Source of the DNA: Panopea generosa
Taxonomy: Eukaryota; Mollusca; Bivalvia; Adapedonta; Hiatellidae
Assembly (NCBI GenBank): GCA_029582155.1
Contig: CM055901.1
Span: 22,779,186 to 22,843,185 of the forward strand
DNA length: 64,000 nucleotides
Direction of reading: 5' to 3'
Shown here: positions 53,760 through 64,000 of the stretch, one piece after another
Position numbering within the stretch: position 1 is the stretch's first letter
Layout of the letters: each line of letters opens with the position of its first letter
Translations under genes and position numbers: made by a program
The notes under the pieces: model-generated
What the model saw: the letters and a program-made list of their open reading frames with translations, nothing else
Database searches by the model: none
Told to the model about the DNA's origin: nothing

Positions 53760-54180
53760 TTACTTGAATTTTGCATTTTTATGGAATCTGAATAAGTAAT
53801 TTACTAATGCCGTTTGTAATATTGTAATACGACAACTCATTTTAAGCAAGAAACTAAAACAGTTTGAAAACTAAACACAATATAAATATGATGGGCGTCA
53901 CCAGAGTGTCTAGAACAACCACGTAAATCATCGCCGAATTCATCTTGCGTGGGCAGTAGCAATTTAGGTTTACTAAATTGGCGTGCGGAGAGTTTCACAT
54001 TTGAGATAAAACAGCTTACACTATATAACTATATTGATGTTCCGGCCGTCGGTGGTGTTCTGTATTAATAACAACTTTCATATAAACGTTGGTTGCGCAT
54101 TCAGTCTCGAATAAGTAACAGTTCGGCAGTGTACGGAGCAACGAGAAATTCGTTACAGAAATAAGTTACACTGCATTCTG
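53760..54180 (+). other. Possible promoter and 5' UTR region
   Basis: Single-copy sequence locally less AT-rich than its flanks (GGCCGTCGGTGG, GTTCGGCAGTGTACGGAGC), with an initiator-like TCAGTC near 54100. It precedes the candidate first exon at 54186. Confidence 0.3.
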
Positions 54181-54185
54181 CTAGG

Positions 54186-54200
54186 ATGTCTTCAGATGAG
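54186..54200 (+). CDS. Candidate first coding exon, MSSDE then GTAAGT
   Basis: ATGTCTTCAGATGAG is followed at once by GTAAGTAG, a consensus donor. Five codons are too few to name a family. No downstream exon was recognised in the remaining 10 kb, which is filled with transposon remnants, so the next exon would lie beyond. It would be divergent from POLR2E, about 3.4 kb away. Confidence 0.28.
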
Positions 54201-54267
54201 GTAAGTAGAGTTTTTATTTGTTTGTATTTTTTTATACTTTTTTTGTATGGTGACGAGTTTACGTTTT

Positions 54268-54519
54268 ATATTCTGAAAAGAACAGCGAACCCGCCAACTG
54301 ACATTTTATGTACCGAACATTTTATGTATTTTCTCAAAAAGTATCAAAACGATATCATTGAAATTTGTACTTAAATAAAAAACAACAACATTTAGGTTGT
54401 GTAAAATCAATACATATTGTCTGTTTGTTTCGTATACACGTTTAATAACGATACTCAATCATTTTACGAAGATATTGGAAATACAAAAGTGGCGGGTTAG
54501 CTGTTCCGTTCAGTATATT
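54268..54519. mobile_element. ~250-bp TIR element
   Basis: The left end ATTCTGAAAAGAACAGCGAA CCCGCCA and the inverted right end ATACTGAACGGAACAGCTAA CCCGCCA match over about 27 bp with four or five differences. TA-rich flanks would suit a Tc1/mariner-type MITE. No coding capacity. Confidence 0.6.
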
Positions 54520-54834
54520 TTTTTCGGATGTGTCATTGCCGGATTGCAATAGCCAGTTGACCATTGACCAGTGGTGTATATTTTGTTGACTTGGGATTTC
54601 GTTGATCATTATGAATATTGTTAAATTGGATAAAGTATGCACTAGATTGATAAGTGGTTAAGTAATGTCATTTGAGATGAGAATGTTAAAACATTATTTC
54701 TCTCAGCCTATCGTGTAGCTTGCTATAGTAATGGTTGCTTTTTGTCGTGGAAAAAGCAAACACACTATTAAAGCCTGGAGAGAAAGATTAACAATAGCAA
54801 CATTATAAACAACAAAAACACAACACCCAAACAT

Positions 54835-54985
54835 CGATCAGCAGCAGTACTAAATGATCGATAAGCAACAGTACCAATGATCGATCATCAGCAGTACCAA
54901 TGATCGATCATCAGCAGTACCAAATGATCGATCATCAGCAGTACCAATGATCGATCATCAGCAGTACCAAATGATCGATCCTAGC
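54835..54985. repeat. 23-24 bp minisatellite, about 6 copies
   Basis: Units of GATCGATCATCAGCAGTACC AAT or AAAT, nearly identical. Confidence 0.93.
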
Positions 54986-54989
54986 AGTT

Positions 54990-55830
54990 TTCTCGTACAC
55001 TGACCGATTTGTCGGAGGTATCGTCTGCTATATAGAAACATTGAATACACCAGTAAAAATGCAAGCAACACGTACTAGTTAACGTTAATTGTTAATGCAT
55101 GTGCGGTATGTTTAAAATAGAGACTAAATAATTGGTTACATGCAACGTTTTACATATGGGTTAGTCATAAATCTGAAATATGAGCTTCTCTATATTCTTG
55201 GCGTAATGTAATGATTATGTAACGGTGTTTATATCTGCTGTGTTAAACAGAAAAGCAGTAAATCGGTATCATTTTCCAGAACAAAACAAAAGTTTGTTTG
55301 TAATTTCTAACTTAATGTGAAAAAAGACAAAACAACAACAAAACAGCATAAACACGCAAGTGCATGCACACAAATATTGTCATATCTGGATTTGATATAA
55401 TGCACATACTTGCGTTTTTAATAGGCGTTAAATATAAAATAACCCACAATCGTCAGTGTAAGTAGCAGCAACAGCATCAGCAGCAAAAGCAACAACAACA
55501 CTATAAGAAATATCAGATGGATGTTATAAACGTGAACACCGAAATATAACATGTACAATATGCAAAAATGCCGTTTGTTCATGCTCTTGTTAGAACGATT
55601 AATAAATTGACAATTAAATAATACAACTGACACAGAACACATGTTCTGATTTTTTATATAGGCATGTGGAACATATGTTTTATTTGAATAAAAACACTTT
55701 AGATAAGCACTCGGCAGAAAGTGTTGCTGCACACTTAATTGTTTGGTGTGCGGTGTTACGACATGAACCACGAGTGAAAGGTTAAATCTAAGTGTAAAGA
55801 AATTCACTTTTAATTGAGTTAGTGTATCTG
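54990..55830. other. Unassigned AT-rich sequence
   Basis: Contains a short CAG/CAA-rich patch near 55465-55500. The 129-codon minus frame at 55418-55807 has no recognisable domain. Confidence 0.4.
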
Positions 55831-55835
55831 GGTGG

Positions 55836-55916
55836 GGAGAGAGAGTGAAAGAGAGAGAGAAAAAAGAGAAAGAGAGAAGGGGAGAGAAGGGGAGAGAAGG
55901 GGGAGGGAGGAAGGGA

Positions 55917-55991
<75 letters not shown>
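55836..55991. repeat. GA/GGGA purine-rich microsatellite
   Basis: An imperfect GAGAGG-type stretch runs into about 35 pure GA units (55920-55990). Leucine-serine or arginine-glutamate frames here are artefacts. Confidence 0.97.
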
Positions 55992-55993
<2 letters not shown>

Positions 55994-55999
55994 GTGGGG

Positions 56000-56550
56000 T
56001 TAGTACCATACTTTGTAATTCATGGTGTATCAAAACTCTAATCGCCATATTCAAATAATGAATGCAATGTCTACACGATTTTCAAACATTATTTCATTAC
56101 TGCTATTATACTACGGATGCACACATATTAAAACTAGTTAAGTACCGATAACTTATAGAAGTGCATGTTACTATACTATAACAAGCGCTCTGGATACATA
56201 TCTCTGATTAAACATAGGCTTACATAAGCAAGGTACTTAAGACGATCCCATCCGTGACATAAAACCAAGTAATACTGTATTATTCCAAGTATCTTTTTAT
56301 GGGAGTGACGCTATTACTTTTTGAGAAATGTGTTACCTGTTATAAAGTCACTGGTGTTACCCTTTTATATGGGGATCTGGTGTTTTCAAAGGGTCACACA
56401 ATATGTAACTAAGTCAATATTATAACTACGCATGGACCTCATTTACGAAAAACGCAGATAGTCATATAGAAAAAATTAAGTCCGTATAATTTTTACGGCA
56501 CAACCACTTATTTCTCATACATTTTCCAATTTACAATTTTCTTATGAAAT
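56000..56550. other. Unassigned AT-rich sequence
   Basis: No gene or repeat recognised. Confidence 0.4.
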
Positions 56551-56558
56551 ACCTTTAA

Positions 56559-57015
56559 AGGGTGTATATCAGGGTGAAACGCTAAATGTCTAAAAAAATA
56601 TAATTATTTTTAAAATGGATAAAAAGCATCCCATTTTCATCAATCAATGAAATTCTAATGAAAGTCCAATGGTTTTGATATGTCAAATCCACCAAAAACT
56701 TAACAAAATTGATATTTAAACTGGAGCGGTATCCCCATTCTAAAAATAGACAGCACATATGAAAACCTTTAAATCCAAATGAAATCGCACTCATTTTAAA
56801 ACGTCACAAATATGTTACAATTTTAAGTGGAAAATCTATTTTAGTCTAACCTAGGCGCGTAACCCAATTTAGAAACTCTCTTTTCAATATATTATTTTGA
56901 CATTTAAATATATATCCTTTTGGCAACATGGGTTCAGTGCGTCTATATCTAGGCATGGTCGGTTTATTGGAAAGAAAATGTTTTAGTCAATTCTCAAATT
57001 TTGAAAAATCCTGAT
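56559..57015 (-). mobile_element. TTAA-flanked element E, unexpanded copy
   Basis: On the minus strand it is collinear with 26847-29772 but carries one monomer-like stretch (TAGATATAGACGCACTGAAC, CCATGTTGCCAAAAGGATAT) where the other copy has the 35-bp satellite. The left end AGGGTGTATATCAGGG follows TTAA (56555-56558). The right end decays after TATCAGGATTTTTCA and meets the next element. Confidence 0.8.
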
Positions 57016-57033
57016 AGATCTATATGGGAGACC

Positions 57034-58253
57034 GGGGCTAGTTTGGCCCCTTTCTTAATAAATCGACCTAAATTGATAACTGTTATAGCTATTTTTCTGA
57101 AACTGTCCCTAGAATTTAGACATTTCAGTAAGTTTATGTACGGCATACATTTAAGAGTTCTACTTCAAGGTGTATACAAATATTTTCATAGCAAAGTCAT
57201 CGTGTCCAAGTGGCCGAACTTGCCCCGTGTTGGGTCAAGTCCGCCCAACCAATGGGGCAAGTTCGGTTAAAAAAATAGTTATTGACCTTTTATTTCGTGA
57301 AATTAAACTATAAAATAGCACAATAATACAAGCACATTGGGTTATTAACACATGGTTAATTACTTTAAAAACCATTGACTTCATCGATGCAGTTTTTTTA
57401 ACATTGTATATTTTTGTGAACTTAACATTTGTCTGGGGTTTTGATATCCAAATGACATCGATGCTGATCGATCAGACTCCGGTAACTTTTTGAATTTCTT
57501 CACATAATCTTGTAGTGTTGAACGAGGTATGCGGAACAACAGATCCACCAGAAGTGCTGTTGTAATGTCCCAAAGCCTTCAGCAAGACTTCTGGATGCGT
57601 TGTAATGTGTATCTGGTCGTTGCGTCTTGTATGAGTACACTATTGTTTCTCTGTCAAAGAGTGTCAAATAGTTTTGAAACAAAAAGAAAGAAAAGAAAAT
57701 GACTGCATTTGGAGAGTAAAACGATATATATATACAATGATGTCACGCGTTACGTACCTGTTACTTCTATAATATTTGCAGATGATATCAAATGATGATA
57801 TAATACGATCAATATCAGAAACAATCGAGTTAACAATATTGTATTTATGTGGAGCAAGTTAGACTACATGCCAAACGTTCGATTGCGCAAAGGGTCGAAC
57901 TAGCCGCTACCAATCACGTGACATCAAATAGTGCAGATCATGAATCGAACTGAACAAAGTGTCCCCTAAAAGTATGTTGCCCTATCAAATTTCACACAAA
58001 AAAACATTAGCATATCAACCGAAAGCATCTAGTTACAAAATAAAACTAAAGTGGAAGTGGAAAAGTTACTCACCAGTTCAAACAGCGTGACTATCGTTCC
58101 GAATTCGCGTAATTATACATCTGCTACTTTGAATTTAAAATAATCGTATCAGTCATGTGACTTCTTATCAATGGCGCCACTTTCGATGTCTTGTTACAAA
58201 TACGCGCGAGGTATGGGTGTTTACCGAACTTGCCCTGGGGCCGGACTAGCCCC
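57034..58253 (-). mobile_element. 1.2-kb pogo-like DNA transposon remnant with 17-bp TIRs
   Basis: The ends are inverted: GGGGCTAGTTTGGCCCC at 57034-57050 and GGGGCTAGTCCGGCCCC read from 58253. A subterminal CCGAACTTGCCCC occurs near both ends and again inverted at 57253-57266. On the minus strand about 57480-57540 reads RIPRSTLQDYVKKFKKLPES, the helix-turn-helix of pogo/pipsqueak-type transposases. Frames around it are broken, and no DDE domain is present, so it is a deletion derivative or a first-exon remnant. Confidence 0.72.
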
Positions 58254-58284
58254 TGGCTACTTCTACTGCCCCAGGACTGACGCA

Positions 58285-59260
58285 TGGCAGGCAGGTGACA
58301 TCAAAAAGGTTAAGAGCTCAAGGCATAATTACAAATAAAACAATAAAAACCTCTGTATGTCTAGGCTGTGTATTTCTGCAGACGAACGCTGAAGTCGTCA
58401 GCAGATGTGGACAGCACCAGGTTCGGAGTAAGGGCATTCCGGTCTCTGGTGGTTCAAGACAGGAAACTGTTCTTGTACTGCTCGTAGATGACCCGAGATC
58501 GATGTAGGATTGACTGTAAAATCTGGTATCATAGCGGATTGAAGTGGTAACAAAAGCTGGGATGTTTACGGGAGATTCATTGTTAATAGCTTTATACAAT
58601 GGTAATAGTCTCTTGTTCTTTCGTCTGTGTTTCAATGGTGGCCAATTTAGAGTGTCAAGCGTGTGGTTGTTACACGTTCTCGTAACAAAGTGTGCTCCAC
58701 GGCGCTGGACTTTGTCTAGTGCTGAGACATCCTGTTTATAGTAAGGGTCTCAGACAGAGGATGAGTATTCGAGATGTGGTCGAATATAAATGTTTTTTTC
58801 TTAACTTCCTGATTACAGTTGTATAGGTGTCTTCTTAGAAGATTGAGAATCTTGTTTGCTCTGCTGGTGATATTGCTTATGTGTTGTTTTCAAGTCAAGT
58901 CTGATATGAGTTCCACTCCGAGGTAAGGATGGTGTTGTACTCTCAGTAGGTTTTATATGTAACATGGAGTATCGATAAAAGACCGCTTTCTGGTGATCTT
59001 GAGTATGCTTGAGTAGGTGGCATTTAGCTGAGTTTAATTTCATCATCCATGTATGTGATCACTCTGTCATAGTATCAAGGTCTTGCTAAAGTTGTAATTG
59101 ATCTGCGGCATTGTTGATTGTCCGATAAAGGAGGCAGTCGTCAGCAAACAGTTTGATCCTTGTCAAGAGAAATACCTTGTATGTGATGCCATTGACGTAG
59201 CTCTAGCAGGTACATCAGAGGCCCCAAAACAGTGCCCTGGGGAACGACCCTATTTTCCCC
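58285..59260 (-). pseudogene. Jockey/CR1-type reverse transcriptase, C-terminal fragment
   Basis: Read on the minus strand from 59260: a VPQGTVLG-like block with broken frame, KLFADDCLLYRTINNAADQL (catalytic FADD near 59125), LQQDLDTMTE, KLNSAKCHLLKHT, SNITSRANKILNLLRRHLYN, RPHLEYSSSV, DKVQRRGAHFVTRTC, then LYKAINNESPVNIPAFV and YKNSFLS with NALTPNLVLS. Order and content match the second half of jockey/CR1-like ORF2. Stops and frameshifts throughout show it is dead. The 5' half is missing. Confidence 0.87.
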
Positions 59261-59269
59261 TATTCCCTT

Positions 59270-59640
59270 TAAATAATATTAAACGAAGGTAAGGTCGAGT
59301 CTGAGTTTTCCATGGGTTTCAGCAACCAGCGACTAATGTTGTTATAACTTGTAGTTCAATCCATTAGCGTTTGTTATATATAAACATGTATCATCGTGTG
59401 ATGTTATATATATGTAACATAAGTAATAAAATATGTTTAAACCATAAATTATCTATACATGTCAGGCCTGTCGATCCCGATACGCACATACGCACGTGCG
59501 TATCATCTGAAATCGGTACAGAGATTAAAAAAAAAAAAAACAACCTTAAAATATGCAATAAAGGTTGAAGCTTAAGGGAAATAAGGGCGTAAGATGCGTA
59601 TACAAAATAGATCGAGATCGTTCCTGCGCCTCAAGAACAG
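59270..59640. other. Spacer between RT fragment and hAT remnant
   Basis: AT-rich, with an A run at 59528-59541. The hAT coding may begin slightly upstream of 59653. No other feature recognised. Confidence 0.4.
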
Positions 59641-59652
59641 TATGCACGGAAC

Positions 59653-61030
59653 ATGTTGGACAACGTCCAAGAGATCGCCTTCGCTTTTAACTACTCTGCG
59701 AAACAGCTGCTACAATTTCAGAACAATCTTAATGATACAGAGAATGTAAGTCGTGACGAAATGGACAAACGTACGAAATTGCAGTCACTTTGTGCGGCTA
59801 GAGCGGACTTCCTCATACATCAAAGTAGTAACCAATGTTAGCGTTATTGTTGCAACGTAAAACCTGCGACCTTGTCGAGACCGTAACAGAAGCCCATGTT
59901 CTAACTTATCAATTAATTGGTGAACGGAACGACCCATTATTATGGGATGTACCCTATGACAAAGGCCGTCTCCCTGGCGGCTGATGTTGTTATATTATGG
60001 TAGTTAAGATTTTTTATAATGTATAAAAAATCATATATTGATTTAATATTTGAAGATAGAGTTAATGTTTATGTTTTAAAATGGACTTAGTAATTAAGAA
60101 TTTGACCAACAGCCAGGAAATTATGAGTTGACCAATCAGGGAAAAGGGCTCGAGACCTTTTTTGGGAGAGTGGAGAACAGAATGGGATGGTCAGCGGGAG
60201 ACAGTCCTTGCTTATGGTAACACGGTAGTTTTAGATCAGTAGACTTTCGTGAGTTTAAGATGTTAGCTTGTGACTTAGAATTTATATAGAGTTGCATACA
60301 ATTACTGAGAAATATATAAATATGTGAATAAAATGACTTTAAATGAAACCACCATGTGTTTATGCCACAATGTTGTTGTCAAACTATCACATCCCCGTGT
60401 ATGCGCTGGACGCGCACAACAAAGACCAAACGTACAAGATGAAACGTTATCTGAGTATTGGAGAATCAGCATGTATCTACCATTCTTGGGCCATCTCAGA
60501 ACAGAACTTGAATCAAGATTGCTGCAAGAGAGCGAACGTTTGAAAGCGCAGTTCCTCATTCCAAAACGTTCTCCACAAATTACGTCACATGTATGAATGC
60601 TCTATGTTTACATGTCCATGTTTCAGTGTGTTTTCGTTTTATAGTTGTGGCCGGTAACAAAGAGTAAAATAAATTGCTCCATTCTTATTAGAACTAGCAG
60701 TAGTTACAAATTTGAATGCTATGCACTGCTTGAGTAAGTATTCGTATATCAGTTAATTCATTTTAATAATTCTTTGTTACTAGGTATAAATTTGAATTTT
60801 TAAATGTTTTATTAGCCATGCCAGTTTCCAAAGCATCTGCGGAAAGATCGTTTAGTACCATGAGCAGGGTAAAAAGTAGGCTACCTAAGAAGTAGCATGA
60901 CAACAAAGAGATTGTCAAGTCAGGGATTGTTTAACTGTTATCGGGAGAAGGAGCTTAACGCAGAACCAACAGTTGATACCTTTGCACGGGAAAAAAAGAC
61001 ATGCTATAAAATGTCGCCATTTGTAGTACA
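59653..61030 (+). pseudogene. hAT-family transposase remnant
   Basis: Three separated segments in different frames follow the order of hAT transposases related to the 52-kDa repressor/ZMYM-like group. 59653-59838 reads MLDNVQEIAFAFNYSAKQLL and DKRTKLQSLCAARADFL. 60370-60560 reads RPNVQDETLSEYWRISMYLP, FLGHLRTELESRLL and KAQFLIP. 60818-60895 reads MPVSKASAERSFSTMSRVKS, the C-terminal dimerisation motif, continuing after a frameshift at 60897 as MTTKRLSSQGLFNCYREKEL up to VDTFAREKK. The middle (59850-60340) is non-coding. It is a dead copy. Confidence 0.87.
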
Positions 61031-61227
61031 AGTGGGAACTCTAAAAGACCCTGTCATAGTGGAGGGGGACACCCTAAGCCTATCCCATTATGCGTATATT
61101 CATAAAAGGGAGACCGGCGGCCCTGCATGTCTGTGAATATGCCAAATAAATTGTGTCTCGCCTTGTCTCCTTAAACCGGGTAACTTTGAGATAATCCCGA
61201 TTTGTAACATTTTGCTCGGAAAATTCA

Positions 61228-61369
61228 GGGCTGCGTTCATTTCGGTAAACGTTTGCTATATTTTCATGGACACTGGATCAACATCAATATAGCACGCAGT
61301 AGCAACACTTTTGTGGAACCAGGCATATTAAACGTGCTTGCTGTTTAATAACGGTATTGAACGCAGCCC
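61228..61369. mobile_element. 142-bp TIR element
   Basis: 12-bp perfect inverted ends GGGCTGCGTTCA and TGAACGCAGCCC, followed inward by similar CGGTA blocks. The target duplication is not clear. It may be a non-autonomous hAT-like element, by end sequence only. Confidence 0.6.
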
Positions 61370-61387
61370 GAGATGTTAACTACTCTT

Positions 61388-61435
61388 GATCATCGGCGAT
61401 GCTTGCTTTTCTACAAGCAAGCGTCGCACATGATC
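61388..61435. other. Imperfect 21-bp hairpin
   Basis: GATCATCGGCGATGCTTGCTT and its inverted partner pair with about 3 mismatches around a 6-nt loop. No association with a gene end. Confidence 0.6.
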
Positions 61436-61870
61436 TAGACTAGACTGTAGTTCGACGGTGATTGTGTTTACTTTATGTTCAGTCGCGTGACACCTAGATT
61501 ATCTTGGAATTTTATGGGGATAAGCTGTTCCTCTAGAAATATGGTGGGTGGAATTTACTGTGTTTTATTAGCATATATTGTTTAGTTTCACACTAAATCT
61601 TTTGACTAAAATAAAATTTAATTAATATGATCGATAAACATAATAGTTTATTAAAATCTAATATTTCGTTCCAAGACCAAGTTATTTCATAATACATGTA
61701 CCAGATTACGTAACGTCACCGTGAACAAATTATGAAATTGCTAATTTCATTGTTACCGGTGAATTACATGTTTGATAATGTGACCTTGACATTATCAATG
61801 ACACAACTGTTGCTTAATACATATAATTTATTTTCGGCATATTGCCCATGGGAAGAAAATCTTGTATATA

Positions 61871-62097
61871 CAGTATACCTAATACTGCGACCAACTAACT
61901 GCGAATGCCGATATAAAAACAATCTTGGAAGACATGCGCAAAGCTCCAACTTCTGTTAACGTCGGCATTTTTTTGCATTTCGTATCGGCGACTGTTTATT
62001 ACTTGTCATACTTGAGTAACCTTATTACTGTTTATTATTGACGCCATTCTTAACATGGTTCAAAATTTTTTAGACTCGCGGTATTAGGTATGACCAG
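61871..62097. mobile_element. 227-bp TIR MITE, copy 1
   Basis: Left end CAGTATACCTAATACTGCG; right end inverted CTGGTCATACCTAATACCGCG. TA on both sides (61869-61870, 62098-62099) fits the Tc1/mariner type. It matches copy 2 along its length (CATGCGCAAAGCTCCAAC, TTTGCATTTCGTATCGGC). Confidence 0.8.
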
Positions 62098-62438
62098 TAT
62101 AATAGCAGGTGGAATGGTACACTTCTTGTTTGTGCTGATGCAACCAACCTGCCTGGTAAAAAGTACTCATCCGGATAGAAAGTTCAGTTGTCCGAAAATT
62201 TAATACTAAAATTTGTCTATTTTGAAGCAGGTTGTGCTTACTTTCCCTATCAATGTGAACTTCAGATGTTTCAGTTGTCTCTTGACAGTTTTCATAACTT
62301 TTTTTACAAAAAAACCCATCCAACTTTCGTTGAGATATTTTCATTTGAAAAACTTTGTTTTTTTCCCATTATAACGTGGATCTGCATGGCTGGTACTAAC
62401 AAATGTAAATTATAAGAGTTAGACTTAGTATTTATATA
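62098..62438. other. 340-bp spacer between two MITEs
   Basis: Between two directly repeated MITEs. A minus-strand frame of 86 codons has no recognisable domain. Confidence 0.4.
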
Positions 62439-62669
62439 CTGTAAACCTAATACCGCGATATACCTATTACTGCGAATGCCCATACAAAAACAATCTGGGA
62501 AGGCATGCACAAAGCTCCAACTTTGGTTAGCGTTGGCATTTGTTTGCATTTCGTATCGGCAACTGTTTATAACGCAGCATACTTGAGTAACCTTATTACT
62601 GTTTATTAATGATCCCATTCTTTACATGGTTGAAAAAAATTTTAGACTTGCGGTATTAGGTATGACTAG
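62439..62669. mobile_element. 231-bp TIR MITE, copy 2
   Basis: Same family and orientation as 61871-62097: ACCTAATACCGCG at the left, GCGGTATTAGGTATGAC at the right, shared interior. TA flanks the left end only. Confidence 0.8.
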
Positions 62670-62814
62670 TCTTGATAAAATTATGTTGTCTCAAAAGTGA
62701 GGGAGGAGGGTTGCTTTTATTATCAAACAAAAATAACGATAAGAACAATGATATTTTCTTCAAAGTTTACTTGTGCAATGGACTATTTGCTTGTAAAAAT
62801 AACTCGTCCCCGGC

Positions 62815-63790
62815 AAAAAACTGTCTGGACGAGTGCTTTTGGTGGCATCTGGCCATGTTGATTCCCAATCTTCCAGTGTAGATAGATCTTGCTGCATCTT
62901 CTCAGCATCACCAACGTCCTTGATGCGAAGAATCTGGTGTCAGATGAAGTTGACTCTGGAAGTTTGTTGATAAACGGGAGGAAGAGCTGAGTGCCTAACA
63001 CTGTGCCTTGGGGTACGCCAGAGACTACATTGGTCTGTGAGGATTTCACTTCTGTAGCTGTGGAATGATTGGATGCACCCGAGGATATCTCCTCTCACTC
63101 CATAATAGTCTAGCTTGTGTAGGAGTCGCTTGTGAGGAACTTTATCAAATGCCTTGGAAAAGTCAAGAAGAATGATATCCACTTGATCTTTCCCCGTCCG
63201 TAGTCTACTAGCTATACTTTGGACTGTAGTGATGAGCTGGCTTTCGCGAGATCGCTCGACTCTGAATCCATGTTGGTTGTCACAGAGTATGTTGTTGTTG
63301 ATGAAGTGGTTCATGACATTGCTGTGTGTGATGTGCACCAAGATCTTGGTTGAAACTGACTTTAGGGAGACTGGTCTGTAGTTGGAGACCTGCTGCTTGT
63401 CATTCTTCTTGAACAGTTGGGCTATTCATAGCTTCTCTCCAATCTTGAGGGACGGTACCTGTCTCGAGAGGAAGTTGGAAGATCATGGAGAAGTTTTGAG
63501 AGATTTCACTTGCCGCCACTTTTGAGTATAAAGTAGGGATTGAATCGTCACACCTCCTATTATGATCTTGATCCTAGGCATTGTACAATGGGGACTTGTG
63601 CCTTTATCTGGGATGGAGCTGGTGTCCTCTCTAGCATACACTGACTTAATTGGTCATTCAGTATGTCAGCCTTCTTAGTGCTTTCACTCTGTAGGAAGCC
63701 ATCCTTGTTGATAGGTGGTGACACATCTTCTGATTCCTGCTTCATTCCAGATTTTGGATCCAGAATATATAAGAGTTTTTGCAATTTGGT
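62815..63790 (-). pseudogene. Jockey/CR1-type reverse transcriptase, N-terminal half
   Basis: On the minus strand from 63784: VSPPINKDGFLQSESTKKAD, then TGTVPQDWREAM, NYRPVSLKSVSTKILVHI, NILCDNQHGFRVERSRESQL, IILLDFSKAFDKVPHKRLLH (motif A), SGVPQGTVLG, and a decayed FAS in place of FADD, ending in QQDLSTLEDWESTWPDATKS. The frame changes at least three times. The family is the same type as 58285-59260, but the two overlap over the VPQGTVLG-FADD stretch, so they are two copies or a partial duplication, not one split element. Confidence 0.87.
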
Positions 63791-63799
63791 TTTGGTATA

Positions 63800-64000
63800 T
63801 ATAGAGAATTATTTGACTGTCAGTGTAGATTTTTAGAATGTGTTTTTGCTGCAGGGGTAAAATTATTTTATACATTCAACTAACATTTTATGTACAAGAA
63901 ATCAGTTACCTGTAAATTATGAATAATTAATTTGCCAAATAATTAATCCTTGTGTACTATTTTATCAACATTTAATCAGGAGATGCAAGTTTCTTATCGT
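63800..64000. other. Unassigned AT-rich window end
   Basis: No feature recognised. Confidence 0.4.

Noticed and set aside
55418-55807. 129-codon minus-strand frame with a hydrophobic stretch
   Set aside because: AT-rich low-complexity composition, the leucine run comes from CAG/CAA-rich sequence, no domain recognised.
58285-63790. A single retrotransposon split by the hAT element
   Set aside because: Both pieces contain the VPQGTVLG-FADD region, so they overlap and cannot be two halves of one copy without a duplication.

Overview
This is an AT-rich piece of an animal nuclear genome. It contains one complete spliced housekeeping gene, tRNA-derived SINEs, CR1/L2/jockey-type, Penelope-type, mariner, pogo-like and hAT remnants, TTAA-flanked MITEs and many minisatellites. 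The mix of repeats suggests a lophotrochozoan, most likely a bivalve mollusc. That placement is an inference from repeat style, not from a diagnostic gene. Nothing looks bacterial: there are no operons and almost no long real ORFs.

Layout. 0-12 kb: a 31-bp minisatellite, tRNA-headed SINEs, a 20-bp minisatellite and a large dispersed repeat (here Q) carrying a nested second element (R) that is internally expanded to eight units. 12-20 kb: another Q copy holding a 202-bp TTAA MITE, and a duplicated ~0.8 kb repeat (P). One P copy is split by a 2.3 kb 5'-truncated CR1/L2-like retrotransposon; the other is its empty site. 21-26 kb: a possible 3' terminal exon, a ~2.8 kb array of 54-bp units, and a dead mariner transposase whose own coding sequence has been amplified into a 63-bp minisatellite. 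26.8-29.8 kb: a TTAA-flanked element whose interior has grown into a 35-bp satellite of about 69 copies. 31-32 kb: a single-unit R element split by a 460-bp TTAA MITE.

33.65-50.75 kb, minus strand: a complete POLR2E (RPABC1/RPB5) gene with eight exons that join in frame to 210 codons. Its introns hold four minisatellites, tRNA-like SINEs, a 36-G tract and a Penelope-like GIY-YIG remnant. 52-64 kb: a 29-bp minisatellite, a possible small first exon, an unexpanded copy of the TTAA element, a pogo-like element with 17-bp terminal inverted repeats, two jockey/CR1-type reverse transcriptase fragments on the minus strand, an hAT transposase remnant on the plus strand and several short TIR elements.

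The most notable pattern is that three tandem arrays visibly grew inside mobile elements: the 35-bp satellite in a TTAA element, the 63-bp array in mariner and the ~170-bp array in R. For two of them an unexpanded copy lies in the same window. The POLR2E gene is the only confident host gene.
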